The position numbers and the translations under genes are program-made. A stretch of DNA of 64,000 bases from Osmia lignaria lignaria. Its lineage: Eukaryota > Arthropoda > Insecta > Hymenoptera > Megachilidae. Positions 24,201 through 35,767 of the stretch are shown here, in pieces (within the stretch, counting starts at the first letter, position 1; each line of letters starts with the position of its first letter). The notes below the pieces were generated by a model. It saw only the letters and a list, made by a program, of their open reading frames with translations, was not told the origin of the DNA and did not search any database. Location of the stretch: assembly GCF_051020975.1 (NCBI RefSeq), contig NC_135039.1:14358692-14422691 (forward strand), in the 5' to 3' direction.

Positions 24201-27200
24201 TGATATGAAATACAAGATTAAATGAAAATTGGGGCGCTCTCCATGGTCCGCCACCCGAAGATTAATGGTACATTCCGTCATTGTCACTTTTAATGACACA
24301 CAGAAACGTAAAAAGGTAAAGAATCTTTGCATCATCGAAGACATGACCTAGAATCCAATCACCCTGTCAGATTTAATTACAATCGCCACCCACTCGCATA
24401 AGGGTACCTTGGAGTACCCCTAATATCCCTATCGAATCAGTGGTCAGATCAACGGATCGAGTGTCAGTCAGGGTGGCAGCACGAAGAACGCAGTCTAACA
24501 GCGCGTGTACACAAGCGTCAAAGCCTTGAACTTGAACCCGAAGCGGACAGAAGCCGCGCGCGGTCATCCCCGGCTCAGTTCTAGGTTGATCCGGGTCAGG
24601 TGTGCCTCGCCACGGGCTTCTGAATCGAGGTTAGGGCTGGATTTCCGTTTACGCCGACCCCGCTGGTTCTCTACCTGTGGTGATCCTTGGACGAATTGCA
24701 CGGATGACCCCCCAACCATTCGAGAAACGACGCGCACGCGCCCTCGCGATTCTGGGAACGGGACAGCTGCTCTGTTCCGCTTCCTTCTATCCCGTTTATG
24801 CCCCGCGACCCTCGTTCCTGTCTCGTCTAGCCTATGTCGACCTTGGCCCGTCTTCAGGTGGCTCTAGTCGGGAGAGGGTTAGGCACGCGCTTTTGTCATG
24901 GGCGATCGGGAGTTCCCCATACCCTTCAAGGGCACTTTTACCCGTTGCTGGCTTCTCTTTTGAAATGCACGTGTTCTCTTGTTTTGGCGACATCTACCGA
25001 CACGTTTAGGGAACGAGTTTCGTATTAAGATCTTTGTTCGTCCCGTTTTGGGTAATTAGGCGTGGGGATTGATGTTAGGGACGAGATGTTACTATAGATA
25101 CAGTTGTTGGGACTTTTTTGGAGGGTTATGGAAGGTTTTTTATCTCTTCCTGCACTTGTCTGGGTCCTTGTATAATTTCATTTCTTTTGAAAAATAATTC
25201 TAAGAAATTATTCATTCCATTGGTGCATAAAGCATGAATAAACGATTGCGCAGAGATATTTTAAGACAACATTATAATATCAGTAACATGTCAATACTTT
25301 CCTTGTACACTATGTGGCAAAAATAAAAGTTTATACGAAGTTCTGCGAAAAGGAAATCCAGGAAAAAGAATGACGGAGTCCCTGACCGCTCAGTCTACCG
25401 CAGCCTCGTGCCTCCGCAATTATACACGTATTGTGTATTTCCACACCGAAACTTGCCATTCTAATCCTACTGTAATCAAGTGTTATTTCAATACAAGCGA
25501 GAGAGAACGCGAACGACAGTCTATCATTAGTGAAAACCACCGATTATATTCTATGACTAACCGAGAATACTCTTCAAAGAGAAAGACGCGAACAAAAACG
25601 AGTCTGTTTTGATATAAACAATGATACTTTGTGAAAATAGTTGCAAATGGTTTCTCGAAGTCCAATCTAAACTTTAATTAAGTAGATAATTAGCAAGTAA
25701 TATCTCAAGAATGTAATCATTGCAGAAGCTAAGATATATCTTAATTATTTTTCCATTTAATTGAGAAACCGATGTCATTCAGACGTACAGTCAACTATCT
25801 TCATTAGAAGAAATCATATTAAATTTGTTTAAAATAATCCACTTCTGACTTTACGGAAGATCGTCTCTCGATCAGTATACGCGAAGCAGGCAACGAGTCG
25901 CAATGACTGGTAAAAATACCGGTCGAGTGAGTAATTCCGCGGAAGAGCGACGGGTTCGAGAAAGAGGGAACGCGATGACAAAAGAAAACGTGAGTCGATC
26001 GGTTGCACATGCACCGAACGGCCTTGAACAATCGCCTCGTCGCGAAACCGACCGCTCCTCTTCTTGCACGCGTGTCGAGCGACTTTCCGTTTTTTATCAG
26101 CGGCAAATTGACTTCCTTCAACGCGTATTATAAAACTTCGAACTTAATTATACTCCCCGTGGGAAAATAATTATACAAAATTAAAAAAAAAAAAAGCAGT
26201 GACCAACCAATAAGGGATACAAATCGAATAACGAATGCACGAATAAAATTTGTATTCACTCATTCAAATAACGTTCAGAACTTAATGAAGCTATTGGAAC
26301 GAAGTAGCCGCCATTTTTGTATTGAACGCGGGCCGAGATCGCGTGAAATGATTTCGTTTTATGATTGTTATTATTTCTGTCGGTAATCTGCGCTTCTAAA
26401 ACGCAGACAGCAGTCTGTCGGTGTCTCTGATGTTCAGCCGGCAACACAAGAGGAAACCGGACACGATTACAGAATGAAGTGAAGCTTCGTTGAACACCAC
26501 GAGGTCTCGGCCACGCATCAGGGCTTGTTTCTATTTCTATTTTCGTCTTTCTACATCATCCCCGCTCTATTCTGCTCAGCACTTCTTTTCCTACCATTAA
26601 TTTAATTTTTTGAATGTGATGCATTTTGAAATTCAAAACGATAAAATTAGACTCGTAATCTTCCTCTGGTTTTTGACACAAACACGACGAATACATTTAA
26701 AACTCACCATAGGTGGAACCACGAAGATGATTCAAAAAGCTACTCACCTGAAAGAAGAGAAAAATGAAATGAAAAATTCATTCTCACTCTTCAAGATGGC
26801 TAAAGCTTAATTCACACTGGTTCACTTCCTCAAGCATTTTCAGGCGTACGTTAACACTAACACAACTGTAAAAACAATAACAATAACCCACTGAACCGTT
26901 AAGTTTTAAATTGCAAATTGGACATTTTAAGAAAGTTTGATCAGCTGTTATAAGGGATTCTAAAACGAGTCAAAACGACTTATTGAGGAGGCTACAAATG
27001 ATCCTTTCAGATGACCGAGTCTGCAAAAAGGACGAATCCATGGAACGCGAAAAGAAAGAACGAAGTTTCTTTCACGTGGTACTCGCGAAAAATGCAAATA
27101 ATCCCGGCAATGCCGGTCTTTTGTCGAAAGACCTTCTGTCGGCTTGCAAGCCCGTCTCGGAATTACCATAACAAAAATGCTCTGATTGCTGCAACGACCC

Positions 27201-29332
27201 CTGGACAAAAATGCCCTCTTCTCTCGCGCATTTTCAGAACAAAAGCTTGGCTTTACACGCGAACAGGTAAAATACATTCGAGCTGGTCATTTTGAGAAAA
27301 AAATTATCGATCGACAACCTTTTCATATTATTTCTAAATAAAAAAATTATTGAAAATTTCAAACACGATATTTTTCAGCTAACTATTTCCCTGGATAAAA
27401 TTGACTCCATGTAGCACAGTTTTATAATTTTTATTTTTACTTATTTGTTAAAATATTTTTTCCCTCATCAAGAGAAATATAAATTCAACTTCAACAAGGT
27501 CAAATCTAACCCCGTCATAGTATTTAATTCGAGCGATGCTTAAATTTCTGGACAAGGAATGAGTCAGGTTCATTTAAAAGAAAAATACAGCTTTTAATTG
27601 GACGTCATGGACGGTTAATTGGTAATTTCTCTCACGCTCGTGAAGCGTCTCACGCGGATTTCTGCTTTGTCAGTCATCCCTCTTTTGCGTCTGCCGCTCG
27701 GTCAGAAAAGAACCTCTTTTTCGACGTGACCAGGAAATAGAGAACCCTCATCCTCCTCTTCTCAGACAAGGGAAAGTCTAATTCGAGGAACAACGCCTTC
27801 ACGGGAATTTTTGCAAAAGAACTTTCAATATATTTCTTTAAAATTTTTGGAATCTTTTGATAAGAAAGATATAACTTTGAAATATTTATAATTAAAATTA
27901 AGAAAGTTAAATTTGTTATACGACTACAAAGGGAAGTATAAAATTGAATACTATCATAAAGTAATGAAAAAAGTTTTTGAACTATATAGAAAATTTTTTC
28001 AAGGAGAAAATATTCCATTTTGTTCGTTTTGCAACCTTGGAGGCACAGTGTTAACTCGCGATACTTAGACATTCTATTTTTGTAGAATTCGTGTTCGCAA
28101 CGAGTTGGAATGGCCTAAAGCCGTATACCTGTGGAAAGACGGGTCACCGTGACATTCCACAGAAGATTAGATTACTTGCATCCTTTTAGGATCAAAAATG
28201 CGAACGGTTCCATGAAAAATCTGAATTGCTCTTTAGAAGTTCGTTCAAACTTAAAATTCTTTCACATTTATGAAAGTTTATTTCCTTGTATAATTCTTTT
28301 AAATTTAAAAATAACCTAACATATAATTAATATAATTCTTTTAGTAATCCCGTTTTCAATGCATAAAGAAATGTCAAATTAATAACAAAATGTTTCCATA
28401 CAATCATGCCGGAAGAAGAGCCATTTGCTCAGCTAGTAATGTGTGCTAACATGTGTGAGTACAAAGGGTTGAAAGTAAACAAGGGACAAACTGGGTAAAT
28501 TTGTAGACTTTCTTGGTATTTATCGAGAAAACTCGTCGAAGTTGAGAGGACTTTCCTCTCGCACGACTCGTACCGTTAGCTCAGTGATCCTCCTTTCTTC
28601 AGGTTCGTCTCGGTTTTTCCCTTTCGAGACCTAGGTTTCACCTGCATCAGGCAGAGGTTTTTTGTAGGTGGCACGAATGCGCGCCATCGACCTGGGACAC
28701 GTGATCCTCTATTCACTGCCGTTGACTTCTGGATGAATAGAGTCGCCCATTCTGAATCGATCTGGGGGTATGCCGTTTGGAAACCGTACTCTGACGAGAC
28801 TTCCGAGATTATTAGGCTACTAGGATGTTGATTTATTAGGCTTCTGTACTTCAGAATTACTGAGGTTGCCAAATTAGCTACCATGCTGCTGTTGCTCAAT
28901 TGAGACAGGTCTACGTCTACGAATGATGGTCCAGACCATTAGAGCCCAGGTAAAAGAATTTGAACTGCTTTGGATAAAAGGTAATGGTTCGCAACAGATG
29001 TTCGACCCATGACATTTCATCTGACCGCACGCGAAGGTCCATACAGTTGCAAAGAAGCAACGACAGGGACATTTCCCGGGGCTTTTCGCGATCGAACCAG
29101 CAATTATCCAACACACCACGTGGTCTCAGCTAGAAGGATTCGCGTGGCGCGACCTGCATTCCGCGTTTAGCATTCCTTCCTTGACATCTCGTCGCTCCTC
29201 CTCATCCCTCTATGTTTCTCACGGAGAACGCCCAAGGCCGGCAGCGTGGGCGCGGAAGGCACACCCGAGCATGCTAATACACGACCCTGATCACCAATCG
29301 ACGCGATGACGTTCCTCGTTAAGCCTTGCGTA

Positions 29333-29522
29333 CAGGGTGTCCAGAAAATAATCGTAAATGAATTCTATCAGTCACTTTTCTAATTGATTAATGTAATATA
29401 TGAACGTGAATAAAACAATTTTCTGGATAAAATTTCTTTTGCAATAAGGTATAATATTGTTAGAATAATACAGTAATAAAAGGAGAAGTTGTTTCCTATT
29501 TTAAGATTTTTTGGAAACCCGG
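29333..29522. mobile_element. Small TA-flanked MITE (Tc1/mariner-type ends)
   Basis: A 190-bp element between two TA dinucleotides (29331-29332 and 29523-29524). The ends are imperfect inverted repeats: left CAGGGTGTCCAGAAAAT, right (reverse complement) CCGGGTTTCCAAAAAAT, 14 of 17 matching. TA duplication and ends of this kind are typical of Tc1/mariner elements. It is too short to code for a transposase, hence non-autonomous. Confidence 0.5.
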
Positions 29523-29524
29523 TA

Positions 29525-30168
29525 CATAAGGCTGCAGCGAGACGCTAATCGGACCAGATGCTGCGCATAATTTTGCTTCTACGCGTCTTTCAAGATCAAA
29601 GGACAGGATGAAATTTTTTGTTAGGTATAATAAGAAAAGTTGTGTAGGCTTAAAGGTTGAATCAAGAAGAGACTAAATAAAGAATCTTTATGTCATATTG
29701 ATAAATAAATGATCATGAGACTGACTATTGTTCACGCATGATCAACGTTTAAATTTAACTTTACTTTTTTTAGGGTATAATAATAATATTGGGATTATCC
29801 AGTAATTTTCAACGAGATTACAAGTAATAATTACAAAGTGCGTTCTGTCGACGCCATTGGATGCACAACGGGAGAATAAATTCTGCACCGTTGCCTCGAA
29901 GGTTGAATGTGGGCGATAAAGATGACGACGGTACCACAAACACATGGGATGACGAATTTATCCCATCTCGTTGCACAATTCAGCCTATGCAACGGTACAG
30001 TTACGTAGGCCTCCAAAAATATAATGTTATTACCTCGTCGTCACAAAAGGAGGCATTTCCTAATAGTAATTTATCAATCTTCATTGCTTACGGAACTACA
30101 CTCTTCATCGGTACTTATTGAAATTGTATTTTCATTAGAAGTATGAAGTAATAAATCATTATTTAGTT
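29525..30168. other. Intronic sequence between MITE and transposon-like remnant
   Basis: AT-rich, with no recognised gene. Short frames on both strands at about 29.83-30.12 kb carry no motif I know. They adjoin the coding remnant downstream and might belong to the same decayed element. Confidence 0.5.
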
Positions 30169-30747
30169 TTAGTAAATTTCTAACTTTGAAAGGTATCGTG
30201 TTAATCTTTTTTTGTGGCTTACTCTATAACTATTTACAAGGGAGTCAGACGTAATCAACAACATTGTTAACAAATCTGTATTTGTTGCAGTACGTGACAT
30301 TTTGCGTGAATGTTTTTCCCGAAATCTTCTGCAGTCTTTATTTCTACCTTCCTGAGCCTCTTCAGATAGCTGGCCAATGGGTATAATACAACTATTAATA
30401 ATATCAGAACTATGAAAAAATAATTTGTGTAATGTTACGGGCATGAAATACCACGAATATAATTTTAAATAAATATTTTTTGTCTCTAAACAGAAAGATT
30501 TAAATTTTTCTATATCAATGACATGGCTTGAAGATATCGCTTGTAAAATTGTGCTTAGATTTTCAATTAATTCGTGATTAATGCCCGTGATTTGTGAAGT
30601 TACGAAAGAATTTTTAAAAAATCGTCTTGCCGAATTTCCATCATTTGTGGAACCATAACCCGGCTTTGGTTTGTCTACTATGAGACCCATCTGTTCTTTA
30701 AATTTTTTTTGAATTTCGACCTTCCTCAGTTGTATTAAAGATTTCTG
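30169..30747 (-). pseudogene. Transposon-like protein remnant (C-terminal part)
   Basis: Open frame of about 192 residues, same strand as EcR, inside the EcR-A intron. It carries KPGYGSTNDGNSARRFFKN near the start and IGQLSEEAQEGRNKDCRR, FREKHSRKMSRTATNTD and LLTMLLITSD toward the end. From memory, this combination recurs in many uncharacterised arthropod and cnidarian proteins found in repeated, transposon-like copies. I cannot name the superfamily. The frame opens right after a TGA without an ATG. The first ATG lies 19 codons in (30690), so it is either 5'-truncated or an exon spliced at the AG near 30746. No N-terminal half was found upstream. The unbroken frame suggests a recent insertion or some constraint. 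Confidence 0.45.
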
Positions 30748-31368
30748 CACTCAACGATATTTCTACCACGTGAGACTTCGGTTCTTCCCTGAACGACAAG
30801 CAATCAAATCATCGCGATAAAATTACCGAATATAAGACGAGATTGCGATAATAAATCGAATTTATGAAAATATCGCCCGTGGACATGAATGAAAGACAAT
30901 GAAACACGCAGCATGGTAATAAAGGAGTAGTAATAATGCTAGCTGTCGCTTCCTAGAAACATTTTTCTGTTTCTTTTCGAAGAGGAAAAAACCGCATTCG
31001 CTTTCTAACAACCGTTCTCAGTGGCAATTTTGATGTTTTGAATAATTGTTTCCTTATGGAGCTCGTTTTATTAGATTTCCATCGTGGAAGTTTATCACTG
31101 TAAGTTCGACAGATTTGGTTTCGAATTGGACAAGATAATTTCATTGATTTTATCGTCATTATTATCCTCTATTTATAAATATAATATTCCATAAACAGCC
31201 TTTAATTTTATGCTGATTATACTTTCACTATCATAATAAAAAAGTGACACTGTGGGTAAAATGAGCTTTTATTTACTGATTAATTAAAAAAGAAAAAATT
31301 GGCGGAAGTGAGTACGAGGACGACCGGAAGCGAAGAAAAGGAAGCAGTCAACCGTGAAAGAGCAACAC

Positions 31369-31440
31369 TGACCTGCGCCATGAACGCAAGATGGCCAGAA
31401 TGGCGGTCACGACTGATCAGGTCAGGTCGGGTCATGGTCA
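31369..31440. promoter_or_regulatory. Cluster of nuclear-receptor half-sites
   Basis: TGACCT at 31369, GGTCAC at about 31405, AGGTCA at 31419, GGGTCA at 31429 and TGGTCA at 31435, the last two directly adjacent. EcR/USP, HR3, E75 and FTZ-F1 bind AGGTCA-type half-sites. Such density inside the EcR gene suggests an autoregulatory element, but this is inference. Confidence 0.35.
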
Positions 31441-31899
31441 TTGGCCCTACGAATGCCAGTTTGAATCCGAGGAAAGCGGAAGTTACATCCCAAAGACCTG
31501 ACAGTCTTATTTAAAATTTAAATTTGCGTAAAATAGGTTGGTACCACATCAAATAGTATCCTTGGATTGCATTCTTTAACATTAGCAATAAAAATCCGAA
31601 TGCAAATCTTTTTATTTTCATTCTTAAAGTGTTTGAATGACTTTTAAAAAAATTGTAAATTAAATAAAGAAAACAAATCTCAAAGGAAGAGGACATTATC
31701 GTTGAACTATAATCATACATCTAGCAATGACATGGGTAAAAATAATTGATTGGATTAATTTTATCCAGTTCACGGTAAGCAAGAGTTTACACGGATTAAT
31801 GGTTTCCAGTTGAAAGTACGAGAAATCGGGGTAAGAAACGAAGAAAGGGGCAAAGAAAAGGTAAAAGCTGGATCATTAGAAGCATCACTGACCTAATAC

Positions 31900-31929
31900 G
31901 TCACGCGTAAAGGCCAGCCATGACGCGTG
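31900..31929 (+). repeat. Left copy of a 30-bp inverted repeat pair
   Basis: Matches the reverse complement of 32609..32638 at about 26 of 30 positions around the shared core AAAGGCCA-x2-CATGACGCGTG. The copies are about 680 bp apart. It could be a dispersed repeat or the ends of an older element. Confidence 0.5.
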
Positions 31930-32608
31930 CAGGAGATCGCACAGATCAGGTCAAGGTTGCATACTTTACAACAGTTCGCAGTTTCCACCGGGGGAAATGG
32001 GGAAAATAGGGCACCGGTGACGAAAGCAACACGTTAATACCAGGCCGTGACGACAGCGAAAGGACGACGCGCTTGGTGAAGCCTGCAGCGCTATCTAACG
32101 CCACTTAACCATAACCTCGTGAGACCCTGGAACTTTCCAATTCTAATTTTCAACGCTTTGATGTCTCGTCCAATCTATATTTTTATGTAACTTTCCAATA
32201 TTCCAATTTACATATTTTTAATCTCCAACAAATTGGATCTATCCTTTCCAGATAGCTTTGAGGTTATGTCTTCAGGTTTATATTTGCTACAATTATTTTC
32301 CAATTGTGTTGTTATTACAACCTTAATATTATTATAATAAAACTAAGATACAAATGAGTCTATACTGACTCAACGCGAGGTCGTCGAACTGTCCATATTT
32401 AAAGGGTTAAACTATATTACCACTCAAGGTCGTATAAAGTTCGTCATGGCTTGTTTGACATTTGAAATTACAGTAAATGTTTTTGTCACGAGGATGCATT
32501 TTCTGACGTAATTTACGTCCCTTTTTCCCATTAACTGACATGGTCTACGTCAATTTACGCGGTGTAAAATGTGAAACCTTTAAGGGACTTGTGTTATGGG
32601 GTCCACGA

Positions 32609-32638
32609 CACGCGTCATGCTTGGCCTTTACAAGTGAC
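32609..32638 (-). repeat. Right copy of the 30-bp inverted repeat pair
   Basis: CACGCGTCATG, two bases, then TGGCCTTTAC, two bases, then GTGAC: the inverted counterpart of 31900..31929. A further TGGCCTTTACG lies about 50 bp downstream, so the motif recurs locally. Confidence 0.5.
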
Positions 32639-35600
32639 CGGTTAGGATAATGGCTTGATTGATATCACTGGCCTTTACGTTTTCATGGTGAGATGGTTAA
32701 CTTGTCCTCGGTATTTATGGCAGGTTTTATTTAACCCCTGTGTTACTAACTAGGTACTTGGATGCCCATTTCTGTATTTCCTATATTTTCTCACCTGCTA
32801 TATACGTAGGATTAAAAAAAAACAAAATAGATTTCCAGTTTGTTAATTTCAGAAGCTAAAGTCTCGAATTGTATTCAAAATTGCTGATGGATTCGAACGA
32901 TCAACTGGAATCTAATTTTTATCCTTTTCGATTGTTTCGATTCCCACAAAGGCTCCCATTGTCGTTCCGAGAAGCCTTTATTGGAATTCGAAAACGGATT
33001 GCTTCCGAAACGAGGATATCAAATTCTGCACCATTCAGCATAGAAGAAAGTATACCTTGAAACCGAATTCTCGAGGGTAGAGTGGACCAGGTGGAGGGTC
33101 GAGGCGTGGCGGGAAGCTGAAATATGTCGATATCTGGCTATGACCCAGTTATCCCAGTTCCCCGGGAATGTGGCGACGCTTCGACATCGTCCAGACGAAC
33201 GAACTACTGACAAGGACTTAGGAACGAACGAATACTACTTGAACGACACTTGATTGAAAATGTACCTACTTTGAAATAATAAAAATCGCTTCAAAAATTA
33301 ATATTTCAATCCTACCCCCTAAATAGAAGAAAATGCATAAGGATTTATCTAATGAAGACAACATAGCAGCCCTATGATTCAAGGACTGAGACTTGAAAAC
33401 CTTTTTTTTTAAACTGATCAATGTGGCTTCATAAACAAACTAAAGACATTAAAGTTACCAAACTTTAGCAGGAAAAATAAAAAACATTTTTCATATTTTT
33501 TTAAACTGAAGTTACCGTATTAATATTACGGAAGTTTTACGATTATTTATCTTTCCTGACAAGTCGAAAGTTTTTATTGAACAATTTTTTCCAGCTTATA
33601 CGTTCGGTAATAATAAATTTCACAAAGAGACACCAGTAACCTAATTTTGGTTCTACATAATGGAAGCTGTGCGACCAATTTGAGATTTACGACCCTGACC
33701 CAAAACCCTGTATGGCGTATTTTCACAGGACAAATTTTCATGTGTGACCTGGACAATGGGTGTGGCGTACAAACCATGTTTTTCAGGAAGAAATGTTTTT
33801 TCTACTTGGAAAGATTTATTACCCCTCTTTTTAGAGCAACTGCCCTCAAAGAAAATAAAATTCATTTATTTTGATGAATTTATAGTAACAATGCACAGTT
33901 GTGGACCAACTGGAAAATTGAATTTTGAAACTGGTCTCGTGAAAAACTTGAACAAAACGCTTTATTTTTACAGAGAATGAAAACCATATATTTTCAACAT
34001 GTCCCACAAACGCAACGCATTCAAAATCCACCCATAACTTTAGTATCCCTACACAAAACCTCGACTCAACCTTAAACCATCAATCAGGGGAAATCATTGC
34101 ACTTTACACCAGACGAGTGTGTACGTATGTGTGTGTGCGGTAACTGCACCGACACCGTACGTGCCACGTAACTACGAGAGAGGGCAGACAGTTCTGCTTG
34201 GTAACTCGAAAGGAGAGGGCCCGGCAGGCCAGATAGATCGGCAGAAAAAGGAGGAACGAGGTTGCAACTAGAAGAGAAGGTTGAGGTCTGAGTTCGAGGC
34301 CAGCTTCCTCACTTTCCCACACTCGCGGCTGTGTTACGTAGCTCGCGTAACGTGCTCGCTGCACTCGCAGGCTCACCTACATTCCTCACTCTGATATTAC
34401 ACACACTCGCACAGATAAACGCCTACGCTTGTAACTGTTGCAATGTGAGGAAAACCTGGCGTTTCTGTAACGTCACTCAGTGAAAAAAATTGGTTTCTAG
34501 TCCTTTGCCTACAACCGACACTTCCATGGCCAAATTATTGTTTTAAACTGCATCTCTAATAAACATTAAATATTGGTCATTATGATTTTTCAAAAAGAAA
34601 TTAAACTTGTCGAAGTTAAAAACGCAATTACCTCCTTAAAGTTTTCAAATAACTAAAAGGGGTGTTCACAGTCAACGACTGGATATCTTTGAAACTATGC
34701 GGAAATTTCCATTCTCCTTCATGGGGAATCTAGTCGACTTTTATATCAGCATTTTCAGTAGGATTACCCTCGTAGCTTTACCGCTTTCGGGCGATTCGAT
34801 CTCCTTTTTCCCCCGCGCACCGCGTAATAGCTGGCAGACGAGAAATCGCGGATTTTCACACGGCCATGTCGGAATGCGGCGCTCAGAGGTCTGCCAAGAA
34901 AATGGCTGAACCGATTCAGTGGTGCTACGGTATCAAGGGGCCTACGACACTTATCGTGCGAATCTTTGGAATTCACTGAATCCGACCTGCCTGCCTCTTC
35001 GCGGCCGTTTTCTCACGCGTTGCACGCGCACAATGGCAAAACGTTGCACGCTTGTTTCTGCATCGGTGTATAAATAAAAATAATTCACGCGAGGGTGTCT
35101 CGTTTATGGGAGAACAACAGGGGAAAATGGAGGTACGAATCCAAAGTTTCAGCTATGATATCACCAGAGTTCTTTGAATAGTTCAATTGCAAAAACAATT
35201 TATATTAAACTAAACTGTTCTAATTTGTCTAGACTAGTACGATTATGTAAGTAGTTACGAAACGATTATCAAAAACGGATCGTCTATTGTCCACTTCGCG
35301 TATTCTTTAGACCAACGCTACCGGCCAACGATCAATGTCAGAAAACGTGTTCGAATATCGCGGAAAGGACAAGAAATTACTGGGGACAATGTTCCACTTC
35401 AAGGATATCTACTTCCTTGCCAACGACTGACAGAGACCAAGAAATAAAGAGAAACAACAGCTGTTACGTTCTGAGCAAATGTACAGCCAGAAACCAGACG
35501 AACAGAAGTTGATTTTTAACCGTAAAACAACACTATTGCATTTTAGAACATATGACATTGGCGGGCTCGTGGTTGACCTAAAATAAAATCTACATAATTC

Positions 35601-35767
35601 AATTCAACATCATCGTGGAAATTGTTTGCAAGAATTTAGTTTTGTACCCCTTTATTTTCATTTAAAGAAATGAAATAATATAAAAAGTATTTTGAAGTAT
35701 ATGTTATAAAGTTCTTCAATAAATGTGCTACCTTTGTATTGCCTTTAACGGACAGAAAAAGTGATCT

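Larger units (their letters stand above)
19714..29330 (-). other. EcR-A intron, portion upstream of B1: no gene seen
   Basis: AT-rich with short frames only. Items noted are a DR1 nuclear-receptor site at 21203..21215, a perfect cAMP-response-type palindrome at 21057..21064, and a GC-rich patch at about 24.4-25.0 kb. The 122-aa plus-strand frame at 21518..21886 has no domain or motif I recognise. Confidence 0.75.
30751..35767. other. EcR-A intron: half-site-rich duplicated block, otherwise no gene
   Basis: Contains two related GC-richer segments (31.3-31.5 and 31.8-32.0 kb) with clustered AGGTCA-like half-sites and an inverted copy at about 32.6 kb. The remainder to the satellite is AT-rich. 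Frames at 33.6-34.0 kb are short on both strands and not recognised. Confidence 0.6.
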
